A stretch of DNA of 50,019 nt from Ignavibacteriales bacterium. Lineage in GTDB: Bacteria > Bacteroidota > Ignavibacteria > Ignavibacteriales > SURF-24. The position numbers and the translations under genes were made by a program. The notes beneath the pieces were generated by a model. The model was not told the DNA's origin. It did not search any database and saw only the letters and a program-made list of their open reading frames with translations. This document shows positions 43,381 through 50,019 of the stretch, piece after piece. The DNA lies in assembly GCA_026390815.1 (NCBI GenBank), contig JAPLFH010000053.1:1-50019 (forward strand), in the 5' to 3' direction. Numbering within the stretch: the first letter of the stretch is position 1; every line of letters begins with the position of its first letter.

Positions 43381-44310
43381 TTATTCTGCTTCCGATTTCT
43401 TTATAAAAACTGAAGCCAGAACACTTACAACCAAACATAAAATAATTACCCCAAGTGATATCTCAACCGAAATATGAACATATCCGGAAATGAGCATCTT
43501 TATTCCCACCAAAAATAAAATAACTGAAATACCATATTTCAGGAATCTGAATAAATTTAGAATACCAGTAAGTGCAAAGAACAAGGAGCGTAATCCCAGG
43601 ATGGCAAAAAGATTTGAAGTGATAGCAATAAAGGAATCCCTGGTGATTGCAAGTACCGCGGGAATGGAATCTACCGCAAATATAACATCGGTGGATTCAA
43701 TAAGAATCAATGTAATAAAAGCTATGGTTCCATATGTTTTTTTATTCTCTTTTACAAAAAAATGATCCGAATTATAATTCATCTTGATTTTTAAAAATCT
43801 GGATGCAAGTTTTACAAAAATATTTTTTTCAGGTTCAATCTTTTCATCTTTTGCCGTTAGCATTTTATAAGCAGTATAAATAAGAATTGCGCCAAATACA
43901 TAAATCATAAACTCAAATTTTTCAATTAAGCTTACACCAGCAATAATGAAAAGTATCCTTAAAACTACAGCACCCAATATTCCCCATTTTAAAATTCTTG
44001 GTTGGTTTTTATCCTGGATTCCCATAACAGAAAAAATCATTATAAAAACGAAAAGATTATCAACTGAAAGAGAATACTCTACCAGGTAGCCAGCAACAAA
44101 TTCAAAGGCTTTCTCACCACCGTTAGGGAAATAGAAGTAAATAGCGCAGGCAAAAACCAGAGCAGTTACAATCCAAATGAGGGACCAGATGAGAGCAATT
44201 TTAACTCTTATCTTTCCTTTCCGATGATCTGTAACAATCATATCTATGGTAAAAACAGATATAAATATCAAAATGAAGATTAGCCAAAACGCAAAATGAA
44301 TTTCCATCAT
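43381..44310 (-). CDS. TerC/Alx-family integral membrane protein (copy 1)
   Basis: A 309-residue protein with seven or more hydrophobic helices and the TerC signatures YSLSVDNLFVFIMIFSVMG and ESTDVIFAVDSIPAVL, carrying conserved acidic residues inside the membrane. The family is linked to tellurite resistance, pH response (Alx) and manganese or calcium export. The sibling at 44423-45388 has the same layout (YSLSIDNLFVFIMIF, GTTDIVFAMDSIPAIL), so this is a tandem duplication. It is separated from its sibling by 112 bases on the same strand. Confidence 0.88.
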   Translation of the reverse strand: MMEIHFAFWLIFILIFISVFTIDMIVTDHRKGKIRVKIALIWSLIWIVTALVFACAIYFYFPNGGEKAFEFVAGYLVEYSLSVDNLFVFIMIFSVMGIQDKNQPRILKWGILGAVVLRILFIIAGVSLIEKFEFMIYVFGAILIYTAYKMLTAKDEKIEPEKNIFVKLASRFLKIKMNYNSDHFFVKENKKTYGTIAFITLILIESTDVIFAVDSIPAVLAITRDSFIAITSNLFAILGLRSLFFALTGILNLFRFLKYGISVILFLVGIKMLISGYVHISVEISLGVIILCLVVSVLASVFIKKSEAE

Positions 44311-44422
44311 CTTTAAATTACAATTGATTTGTTGCTTTGAAAATAAAGCAACATTAGCGAAAAAGCAATTTTAAAAATGGAAAGAAGTAAGAACTTAAGT
44401 AAGATAAATTTAGTAAGATGGG

Positions 44423-45388
44423 TTAACTATTAAATCTTGATTCTTCATTCTTAACTCTTATTGGTTCTGGCTTTGATTCTTTAATAATAATAGAAACAAG
44501 AACTGAAATTAATAGTGTTAGAATAATAAATCCCAGCGAAGTAATAATTGGAATCTGATACCATTTGGAAATCAACATTTTTATCCCAACAAATAGAAGT
44601 ATAAAAGCTACACCGCTTTTAAGAAATCTGAACATATGCATTATCCCTTCAAGCGCGAAAAAAAGAGAAATTAAACCGAGTACAGCAAAAACATTTGAGG
44701 TAATAACAATAAAGGAATCTTGCGTAATACCTAAAATTGCCGGAATAGAATCCATAGCAAATACAATGTCTGTTGTTCCAATCAAAATAAAAATAAGAAA
44801 CAGAGTTGTTGCATAAATATTCCCACCCTTTTTTAGGAAGAAGCGAAAACCATCCTGCTTGGTTTCGATTTTAAAATATTTTGAAGTAGCACGATAAAAC
44901 ATATTCTTTTCAGGCTCAATTTCATTATCATCCATAAAAGCCATTTTATAAGCGGTATAGATTAACACAACTCCAAAGATATAAATAAAGAAATGGAAGC
45001 GATGAATCAGCTCAACTCCAAAAAGTATAAAGACTATGCGAAGAAAGATTGATAGTAAAATTCCAATTTTTAACATTTTGGGTTGATTATTTTCAGTTAT
45101 ACCCATAACTGAAAATATCATAATGAAAACAAAAAGATTATCAATCGATAGAGAATACTCTGTTAAATAACCGGCAATAAATTCAAATGCTTTTAACTTT
45201 CCTTCCGGAAAAAAGAAATAAATACTAACACCATAAAAGAGAGCTACAGAAATCCAAATGCCGGTCCACATTAATGCAGTTTTAATTTTTATCCTACCAT
45301 CACGATGATTGGTAACAAACATGTCTATAGAAAAGACAATAATAAAAATGGAAATGAATGCGATCCAGAAGAAAAAGTGTGTGTTCAT
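44423..45388 (-). CDS. TerC/Alx-family integral membrane protein (copy 2)
   Basis: The ATG at 45388 (MNTHFFFW) is preferred over a TTG at 45400. It has the TerC core YSLSIDNLFVFIMIFSVMGI and TDIVFAMDSIPAILGI, with a hydrophilic loop in the middle (MDDNEIEPEKNMFYRATSKY). It starts 16 bases after the stop of the sodium-pump beta subunit, so it is probably part of the same transcript. A metal-ion or pH-homeostasis function is known for the family; its link to sodium pumping here is inference. Confidence 0.88.
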   Translation of the reverse strand: MNTHFFFWIAFISIFIIVFSIDMFVTNHRDGRIKIKTALMWTGIWISVALFYGVSIYFFFPEGKLKAFEFIAGYLTEYSLSIDNLFVFIMIFSVMGITENNQPKMLKIGILLSIFLRIVFILFGVELIHRFHFFIYIFGVVLIYTAYKMAFMDDNEIEPEKNMFYRATSKYFKIETKQDGFRFFLKKGGNIYATTLFLIFILIGTTDIVFAMDSIPAILGITQDSFIVITSNVFAVLGLISLFFALEGIMHMFRFLKSGVAFILLFVGIKMLISKWYQIPIITSLGFIILTLLISVLVSIIIKESKPEPIRVKNEESRFNS

Positions 45389-45404
45389 GATTTTTAACAA
45401 AAGT

Positions 45405-46628
45405 TTATTTTAGAAATATTGGAATTAGCGTAATATATATTCCAGCAATTATTGCAGTAGTAATTACTCCACTAATGTTTGCACCAATTGCTTCTGCCAG
45501 AATTAAAGAATCTGGGTTTACCTCGTGAACTGATTTTTGTGCAACTTTAGCAGTTGTTGGTACACAGCTTACACCAGCAATTCCAATAACAGGATTAAAT
45601 TTTCCTTTTGTTATAAAATACATTATATATCCACCAATGATTCCACCAATACCTGAAAGCAAGAGAGAAACAATTCCAAGTACAAGCAGAATTAATATTT
45701 TTGGATTTAAAATTAAATGAGCCTCACACAATACACCAAGCAGCAATCCTAGAAAGAATGTTGAACCATATAGTAATGGGCCACCGATAAAATCAATTAA
45801 ATGCTGAAGTCCAGATTCGCGAATAGCGACACCAACAAATAAAGATAAAAACAGTGGTGCCGCAACTGGAAACATTAAACACAAAACTGTACAAGTAACA
45901 ACAGCAAAAGTCATCTTCTCCGAAGAAGTAATCGGTCTCACTCTCTTCTTAGGTGGTTCCATTTTAATCGCTCTAAGTTTTTTAGGAACCAATAATTTAA
46001 TTAAATAAGGATAACCTCCATACGTTAATCCTAAATAGAGATATGCCACTACGGTAATTGGAACAAACAATTCTTTAGACAGAACTAAGGAAGTGAAGAG
46101 TACCATTGGTCCATCTGCTCCACCAACCATTGCAATTGATGCAGAGTCTCTTAAATTCAAACCAAGTGCATAAGCTATTGGAACTGTTGCAAACGTACCA
46201 AGCTCTGCACAGATTGCCAGAAACATACTTAAAAACGGGCGGGCAAGTAAAAAACCTACATCAAGCAAAACACCAATACCCATAAAAACAAAGCAAGCGA
46301 TTAAACCATTACTGAATGTAAATGTATAAATTGGCTGGAGGAAGTTGATTTGCAAAGCATCAAGAAGTAGTTTAGGATCTGTAATTAAAGGATCAACAAA
46401 AAGATTTCCCTGGGAGCCATTAGGCATAAAAAGAATTCCGCCATTTATTGCAGCCATACCCAATCCCATAGGAATCATAAGCAGCGGTTCAAGTACTCCT
46501 TTTTTTCCAAGGTATACCAACAGCATGCCTAAAAGCATTAGTCCAATTCGAGCAATTAAAATTATTGGTTCTGAATTAACAAGTGTTGCTATTCCTTGAA
46601 ACAGATTTAATATGTCGTTCGGATTCAT
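45405..46628 (-). CDS. oadB: Sodium-translocating decarboxylase beta subunit
   Basis: A 407-residue membrane protein. The family landmarks are MIPMGLGMAAINGG, then ASIAMVGGADGPMVLFTS with the conserved Asp of the pore, and GVSCVPTTAKVAQ near the C-terminus. The beta subunit of oxaloacetate, glutaconyl-CoA or methylmalonyl-CoA decarboxylases removes CO2 from carboxybiotin and uses the energy to pump sodium outward. With the upstream carboxyltransferase, biotin carrier and epimerase, methylmalonyl-CoA is the likely substrate. AAAGGA is five bases before the ATG. Confidence 0.93.
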   Translation of the reverse strand: MNPNDILNLFQGIATLVNSEPIILIARIGLMLLGMLLVYLGKKGVLEPLLMIPMGLGMAAINGGILFMPNGSQGNLFVDPLITDPKLLLDALQINFLQPIYTFTFSNGLIACFVFMGIGVLLDVGFLLARPFLSMFLAICAELGTFATVPIAYALGLNLRDSASIAMVGGADGPMVLFTSLVLSKELFVPITVVAYLYLGLTYGGYPYLIKLLVPKKLRAIKMEPPKKRVRPITSSEKMTFAVVTCTVLCLMFPVAAPLFLSLFVGVAIRESGLQHLIDFIGGPLLYGSTFFLGLLLGVLCEAHLILNPKILILLVLGIVSLLLSGIGGIIGGYIMYFITKGKFNPVIGIAGVSCVPTTAKVAQKSVHEVNPDSLILAEAIGANISGVITTAIIAGIYITLIPIFLK

Positions 46629-46656
46629 CAGTGTCCTTTACATTAATTTCATCACA

Positions 46657-46785
46657 TCACAATTGTTCGTCGTCTTTGGATAACCGTATAAACCAAAAAA
46701 TTACTTTTATTAAAAATGCAACGAAGAACGAAATCACTATTGCGATTCCATACATAAGCAAAGTTTGTAGGATTATTTTGAACAA
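46657..46785 (-). CDS. Tiny one-helix OadG-like gamma subunit
   Basis: This 42-residue ORF starts at a TTG (46785) with GGAAG six bases upstream; it is closed upstream by a TAA and contains no earlier ATG. The peptide has one long hydrophobic helix (MYGIAIVISFFVAFLIKVIF) with a short charged C-terminal tail (RLSKDDEQL). It lies 28 bases before oadB, where the gamma subunit of sodium-pumping decarboxylases is expected. Normal OadG has a helix plus a cytoplasmic domain; here only the helix is present, and the soluble 85-residue protein at 47337 may supply the rest. Found by reading the minus strand. Confidence 0.6.
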   Translation of the reverse strand: MFKIILQTLLMYGIAIVISFFVAFLIKVIFWFIRLSKDDEQL

Positions 46786-46877
46786 ATTAGTCTTCCATTA
46801 ATAAAAATATTCTTTGAATGAACATGGATACATAAAATTATAAATCATTCACACTTAATTTGATTTTAGTGTTCTGA

Positions 46878-47321
46878 TCAATTACCAATCTCAATAAGTA
46901 TATCACCTTCCAGTACCGGATCACGGGGATTTACTTTTATTGCAGAAACAATTCCTTCTTTATCGGATTTAATATTATTCTCCATCTTCATTGCTTCTAA
47001 TGTTAGCAAATGATCACCAATTTTAACAACATCCCCAACTTTAACATTAATATTCAATATTGTGCCTGGTAATGGAGATCTTATAAATCCAACACCTTTA
47101 GGAGCTGAGGGTTCGGCAGTGCGTTTAATTGATTTTGAAATATCTGTAGATGGTTCAGCTTTAGAGCGTATTAGCGTAGGTGTTTTTGTCTGCTGAATTT
47201 TTTTATCTACTTCAACGCTGTACTTTGTTCCGTTCACAACTACTTCAGCAACATTGTCTTCAATATTTACAATATCAACATCGTACTGGTTCTGATTAAT
47301 CTTAAATTTAAATTTCTTCAT
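46878..47321 (-). CDS. Biotin carboxyl carrier protein of the decarboxylase
   Basis: A 147-residue protein with an N-terminal beta segment (FKINQNQYDVDIVNIEDNVA), a Pro/Lys/Ser-rich linker (residues about 45-70) and a C-terminal biotinyl domain (IRSPLPGTILNINVKVGDVV). The biotin-accepting lysine is Lys112 in LEAMKMEN. It shuttles the carboxyl group between the carboxyltransferase and the beta subunit. It begins 15 bases after the 85-residue protein and precedes the OadG-like and oadB genes. Confidence 0.92.
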   Translation of the reverse strand: MKKFKFKINQNQYDVDIVNIEDNVAEVVVNGTKYSVEVDKKIQQTKTPTLIRSKAEPSTDISKSIKRTAEPSAPKGVGFIRSPLPGTILNINVKVGDVVKIGDHLLTLEAMKMENNIKSDKEGIVSAIKVNPRDPVLEGDILIEIGN

Positions 47322-47336
47322 TTTATTTCTCTTTGA

Positions 47337-47594
47337 TTATCTTCTTGGATTTTGTCTTAAGCTGTAAATCTTAGAACTCCATGGAGAATATGGACGAATA
47401 ACTCTTTGCATTGTTAACATCATCGATTCGTAATCATGTACATCTTTTAAATAAAGATGAATTGCTAAACCAATCGCTGCGTAAACTTCACCTTCTTTTC
47501 CTAAACTGCTGGCTTCTCTTTGTACTTCTTCCATTTCCTTAAAGGAACTTCCGAATTCAATCCGCTTGCTTTCCTTCTTCTTAAAAAATTTCAT
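47337..47594 (-). CDS. Small soluble subunit of the decarboxylase, OadG-like
   Basis: An 85-residue protein in the fixed position between carboxyltransferase and biotin carrier. It is basic at the start (KFFKKKESKRIEF), has a helix with a conserved EVYAAIGLAIHLYLKD pattern, and ends in YSPWSSKIYSLRQN. The aromatic C-terminal motif resembles the W-containing tail of gamma/epsilon-type subunits, which bind the carboxyltransferase. It has no membrane helix, unlike full-length OadG. AGAGGG precedes the ATG; it starts 14 bases after the carboxyltransferase stop. The function is inferred from position and resemblance. Confidence 0.6.
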   Translation of the reverse strand: MKFFKKKESKRIEFGSSFKEMEEVQREASSLGKEGEVYAAIGLAIHLYLKDVHDYESMMLTMQRVIRPYSPWSSKIYSLRQNPRR

Positions 47595-47608
47595 TTCTAT
47601 TCCCTCTT

Positions 47609-49168
47609 TTATAACGGAAGATTATCATGTTTCTTCGGAGGCATCGAATCTTTCTTTGTTGCTAAAGATTGTAAAGCTCTAATAATTCTGAAGCGCGTAT
47701 TTATTGGCTCGATAACATCATCGATGAAACCATACTTAGCGGCAACATAAGGAGAGGCAAATTTATTCCTGTATTCATCTTCTTTCTTCGCCAGGAATTC
47801 AACTCTTTCTTTTTCATCTGTAATTTCAGAAAGTTCTTTGTTGTGAAGAATTTCTATTGCCCCGCGTGGACCCATAACTGCTATTTCGGCTGTTGGCCAT
47901 GCGTAATTGATATCTCCGCGTAAATGTTTTGAGCCCATTACATCATAAGCACCACCATATGCTTTACGAAGTATTACAGTTATTTTGGGAACTGTTGCTT
48001 CGCCATAAGCATAAAGTAATTTTGCTCCGTGAATAATTATTCCACCATATTCTTGAGCAGTGCCAGGTAAAAAGCCAGGTACATCCACTAATGTTACAAT
48101 TGGAATATTGAATGCATCGCAGAAGCGAACAAACCGTGCTGCTTTTCGCGAGGCATTTATATCAAGTACACCAGCTAAGTAGCTTGGTTGATTTGCCACA
48201 ATTCCAACTGGTTGCCCATTAAAGCGGGCAAAGCCAATGATTATATTTGGTGCATAATGTCTTTGTATTTCAACAAATTCATTGTAATCTGTAATAAGAT
48301 GAATAACATCTTTCATATCATAAGGTTTGGAAGAATCCTCAGGGATAATATGGTTTAAAGTATCTTCTAATCTTTCAATCGGATCGTCACAAGGAATGAC
48401 TGGCGGATCTTCCAGATTATTTTGCGGCAAATAGCTCATTAGTTTCCGAATCAATAATATTCCTTCCTGCTCATCATCAGCAACAAAATGTGCTACTCCT
48501 GATTTTGAACCGTGAACCATAGCACCGCCAAGTTGTTCATCAGTTACTGTTTCACCAGTTACTGTTTTTACAACTTTGGGACCAGTTACAAACATATAGC
48601 TTGTATCTTTCACCATTATTGTAAAATCAGTTAATGCTGGGGAATAAACGGCACCACCGGCACAAGGACCAAAGATAGCAGAGATTTGCGGAACAACTCC
48701 AGAAGCCATAATGTTGCGTTGGAAAATTTCGGCATAGCCGCCTAAACTTTTTACACCTTCCTGAATACGTGCACCGCCAGAGTCGTTTATTCCAATTACA
48801 GGTGCACCAACCTTCATAGCTTTGTCTAAAACTTTACAAATTTTCATAGCATACATCTCAGAAAGCGAGCCGCCAAAAACTGTAAAGTCCTGAGAAAAAA
48901 CATAAACTAATTTCCCATCAATTGTTCCATATCCAGTAACTACTCCATCCGATAAAAAATCCTGTCCCTTCAATCCAAAGTCAATACATCGGTGCGAAAC
49001 AAACATATCGAATTCTTCAAAACTTCCTTCATCCAAAAGCATATCAATTCTTTCGCGGGCAGTAAATTTTCCTTTCTTATGCTGCGATGCAATTCTTTTT
49101 TCGCCACCGCCTAAACGTGCTTTATCGCGCATCTCCATCAATTCTTGAATTTTGTCTTCAATAGCCAT
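47609..49168 (-). CDS. mmdA: Methylmalonyl-CoA decarboxylase/acyl-CoA carboxylase carboxyltransferase subunit
   Basis: A 519-residue carboxyltransferase of the PccB/MmdA family. Recognisable motifs are [57 protein letters not shown] and [17 protein letters not shown], the two crotonase-fold halves that bind acyl-CoA and carboxybiotin. The length is normal. In this context, with epimerase upstream and OadB downstream, it most likely transfers the carboxyl group from methylmalonyl-CoA to biotin; propionyl-CoA carboxylation in reverse cannot be excluded. AGGAGA lies five bases before the ATG. Confidence 0.93.
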   Translation of the reverse strand: MAIEDKIQELMEMRDKARLGGGEKRIASQHKKGKFTARERIDMLLDEGSFEEFDMFVSHRCIDFGLKGQDFLSDGVVTGYGTIDGKLVYVFSQDFTVFGGSLSEMYAMKICKVLDKAMKVGAPVIGINDSGGARIQEGVKSLGGYAEIFQRNIMASGVVPQISAIFGPCAGGAVYSPALTDFTIMVKDTSYMFVTGPKVVKTVTGETVTDEQLGGAMVHGSKSGVAHFVADDEQEGILLIRKLMSYLPQNNLEDPPVIPCDDPIERLEDTLNHIIPEDSSKPYDMKDVIHLITDYNEFVEIQRHYAPNIIIGFARFNGQPVGIVANQPSYLAGVLDINASRKAARFVRFCDAFNIPIVTLVDVPGFLPGTAQEYGGIIIHGAKLLYAYGEATVPKITVILRKAYGGAYDVMGSKHLRGDINYAWPTAEIAVMGPRGAIEILHNKELSEITDEKERVEFLAKKEDEYRNKFASPYVAAKYGFIDDVIEPINTRFRIIRALQSLATKKDSMPPKKHDNLPL

Positions 49169-49242
49169 CGCTTCTCCTGATAAAGTTTATTTCATTAATA
49201 ATTCGTTTATAAGTAAAACTAATATGAAATTCCAAATTCCAA

Positions 49243-49257
49243 TCCCGCAGTGCGGGA
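49243..49257. repeat. Short palindrome between the epimerase and carboxyltransferase genes
   Basis: TCCCGCA and TGCGGGA are perfect inverted copies around a single G. It shares TCCCGC/GCGGGA with the hairpin after lepA at 10155. It sits in the 196-base gap of the operon and could slow or end transcripts. Confidence 0.4.
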
Positions 49258-49364
49258 CTAAATCCCAAACAAATACTAATATCTAATTTCCAATAAAACA
49301 GATTAATTTTTAGTCATTTGAATTTAGTTGTCTATCAGTATTTGAAATTTAGTATATCATATTT

Positions 49365-49769
49365 TTATTTATGTTCACACAACTCAGTTAAAACGCCGCC
49401 TGTTGATTTTGGATGAAGGAAAGCAATGTTTAGTCCTTCTGCACCTTTGCGTGGAGTTTTATCAATAAGTTGTATTCCTTTTGCTTCAACTTCTTTTAAC
49501 ACATTCGCCAAATCATTAACAGCAAAAGCTATGTGATGAATTCCTTCACCTTTTTTTTCAATAAACTTGGCAACTGATCCATCTTCAGAAGTAGATTGTA
49601 ATAATTCAATTTTAGTTTGTCCAACCATAAAAAAAGCAGTCTTTACTTTTTGATCAATCACTTCCTCAACAGCATAGCATTTCAATCCAAGTATATTTTC
49701 ATAATACTTAATTGATTCATCCAAATTCTTAACTGCAATTCCAATATGTTCAATATGTGTAGGATTCAT
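49365..49769 (-). CDS. mce: Methylmalonyl-CoA epimerase
   Basis: A 134-residue vicinal-oxygen-chelate protein with the epimerase pattern. His8 is in IEHIGIAVKNLDESIKYYE, followed by KTAFFMVGQTKIELLQ, GEGIHHIAFAVNDL and the final Glu in LTELCEHK, the metal ligands of the family. It interconverts the R and S forms of methylmalonyl-CoA in propionate metabolism or the succinate-to-propionate route. GGAG precedes the ATG. Methylmalonyl-CoA mutase genes would be expected next to it, but they are not in the window; they may lie beyond the right edge. Confidence 0.93.
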   Translation of the reverse strand: MNPTHIEHIGIAVKNLDESIKYYENILGLKCYAVEEVIDQKVKTAFFMVGQTKIELLQSTSEDGSVAKFIEKKGEGIHHIAFAVNDLANVLKEVEAKGIQLIDKTPRKGAEGLNIAFLHPKSTGGVLTELCEHK

Positions 49770-49790
49770 TCCAACTCCATTTTTTAGTTT

Positions 49791-49869
49791 AGAGTGAAGA
49801 ACGTAGAGTGAAGAATTAAAAAAGTAGAATATTCTTCATTCCTCGTTCTTCACTCTTAGTTCTACGTTC
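49791..49869. repeat. Nested inverted repeats near the right edge
   Basis: AGAGTGAAGAACG (49791-49803) pairs with CGTTCTTCACTCT (49844-49856). Overlapping it, GAACGTAGA (49798-49806) pairs with TCTACGTTC (49861-49869). These are two alternative long stems of a repetitive purine/pyrimidine-biased sequence, of a kind often found as intergenic spacer repeats. Confidence 0.5.
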
Positions 49870-49925
49870 TTAGTTCTATGTCAAGTCCTAAAATTAATTT
49901 ACACTTTTAGCTTCTAACTTCTATT

Positions 49926-49980
49926 AGAGCATGAGCTAACGGAAGGAGGGCGTAGCCCGACTGGAGTTAGCTCATGCTCT
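49926..49980. repeat. 55-base REP-like palindrome
   Basis: AGAGCATGAGCTAAC and GTTAGCTCATGCTCT form a perfect 15-base stem. The 25-base interior contains a smaller GGGC-GTA-GCCC hairpin. The long GC-richer structure is typical of dispersed REP/BIME-like elements mobilised by Y1-family (RAYT) enzymes; no such enzyme is in the window. Confidence 0.55.
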
Positions 49981-50019
49981 CTAAAAATTTTCTTTAACCT
50001 CTCACGCTGATACTTTTCA

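Noticed and set aside
46583-46801. 72-codon plus-strand ORF opposite the small OadG-like gene
   Set aside because: No ribosome site; the minus strand here carries a hydrophobic 42-residue ORF at the expected place in the decarboxylase operon, which explains the open frame.
49914-50018. Open minus-strand frame of 34 codons running off the right edge
   Set aside because: It would read through the perfect 15-base palindrome, so the coding status is doubtful. A second frame, ending in SISVRG with a stop near 49996, is an equally possible gene end. More sequence to the right would decide.
1-50019. CRISPR arrays, tRNA or rRNA genes, prophage or integrase genes
   Set aside because: I found no regularly spaced repeats, no cloverleaf-like sequences and no recombinase or phage structural motifs in any gene or gap.

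Overview
The window looks like chromosomal DNA from an AT-rich member of the Ignavibacteria or a nearby Bacteroidota/Chlorobi-group lineage. The basis is several type IX secretion (T9SS) C-terminal sorting domains with the YPNPFNP signature, a PorV-type outer-membrane protein next to a TonB-dependent receptor, Bacteroidota-style lipoproteins, and uniformly low-GC genes with short intergenic gaps. I saw no transposase, integrase, rRNA, tRNA, CRISPR array or prophage. The accessory flavour comes from secreted proteins, one toxin-antitoxin pair and dispersed palindromes.

Layout. 1-5.4 kb (minus): a secreted M6-like metalloprotease cut by the window edge, two T9SS-tagged secreted proteins with nearly identical C-terminal domains (one ended early by a stop codon), and an unrecognised 204-residue protein. 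5.6-8.2 kb (minus): a HAD phosphatase and an exported metallophosphoesterase fused to a PQQ-type beta-propeller. 8.3-12.2 kb (plus): lepA followed by two tandem signal peptidase I genes. 12.4-12.8 kb: a RelE/ParE-type toxin-antitoxin pair among palindromes. 13.2-18.2 kb (minus): two large paralogous lipoproteins with a conserved Cys/His/Asp set and a PKD domain. 18.3-23.7 kb (minus): a Nudix hydrolase, a 1354-residue T9SS-exported propeller/PKD protein and a small lipoprotein. 24-28.1 kb (plus): an M24 peptidase and an FAD/Fe-S D-2-hydroxyacid dehydrogenase. 28.1-29.4 kb (minus): a stand-alone cobalamin-binding protein with CarH-type motifs, and inorganic pyrophosphatase.

30.1-38.05 kb (plus) is a three-gene surface operon: TonB-dependent receptor, very large T9SS-type secreted protein, PorV/PorQ-type barrel. 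It is preceded by a 718-base leader with mini-ORFs and ends at a clear terminator. 38.2-39.7 kb (plus) holds a TrpF-like protein lacking the catalytic Cys, a zinc-ribbon protein and an exported SRPBCC protein. 39.9-43.4 kb (minus) holds a dicarboxylate/amino-acid:cation symporter, a GH30 glycosidase and a GIY-YIG protein.

43.4-49.8 kb (minus) is best read as one propionate/succinate unit: methylmalonyl-CoA epimerase, carboxyltransferase, a small subunit, a biotin carrier, a tiny one-helix OadG-like protein and the OadB beta subunit. Together they would form a sodium-pumping methylmalonyl-CoA decarboxylase. Two TerC-family membrane proteins follow. The right edge is noncoding with large palindromes.

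The best leads are the CarH-like protein without a DNA-binding domain, the TrpF homologue without its catalytic base, the apparently split gamma subunit of the sodium pump, the paired Cys/His/Asp lipoproteins, the truncated T9SS signal, and the mini-ORF leader before the TonB-receptor operon. All family assignments were made by eye; no database search was run.
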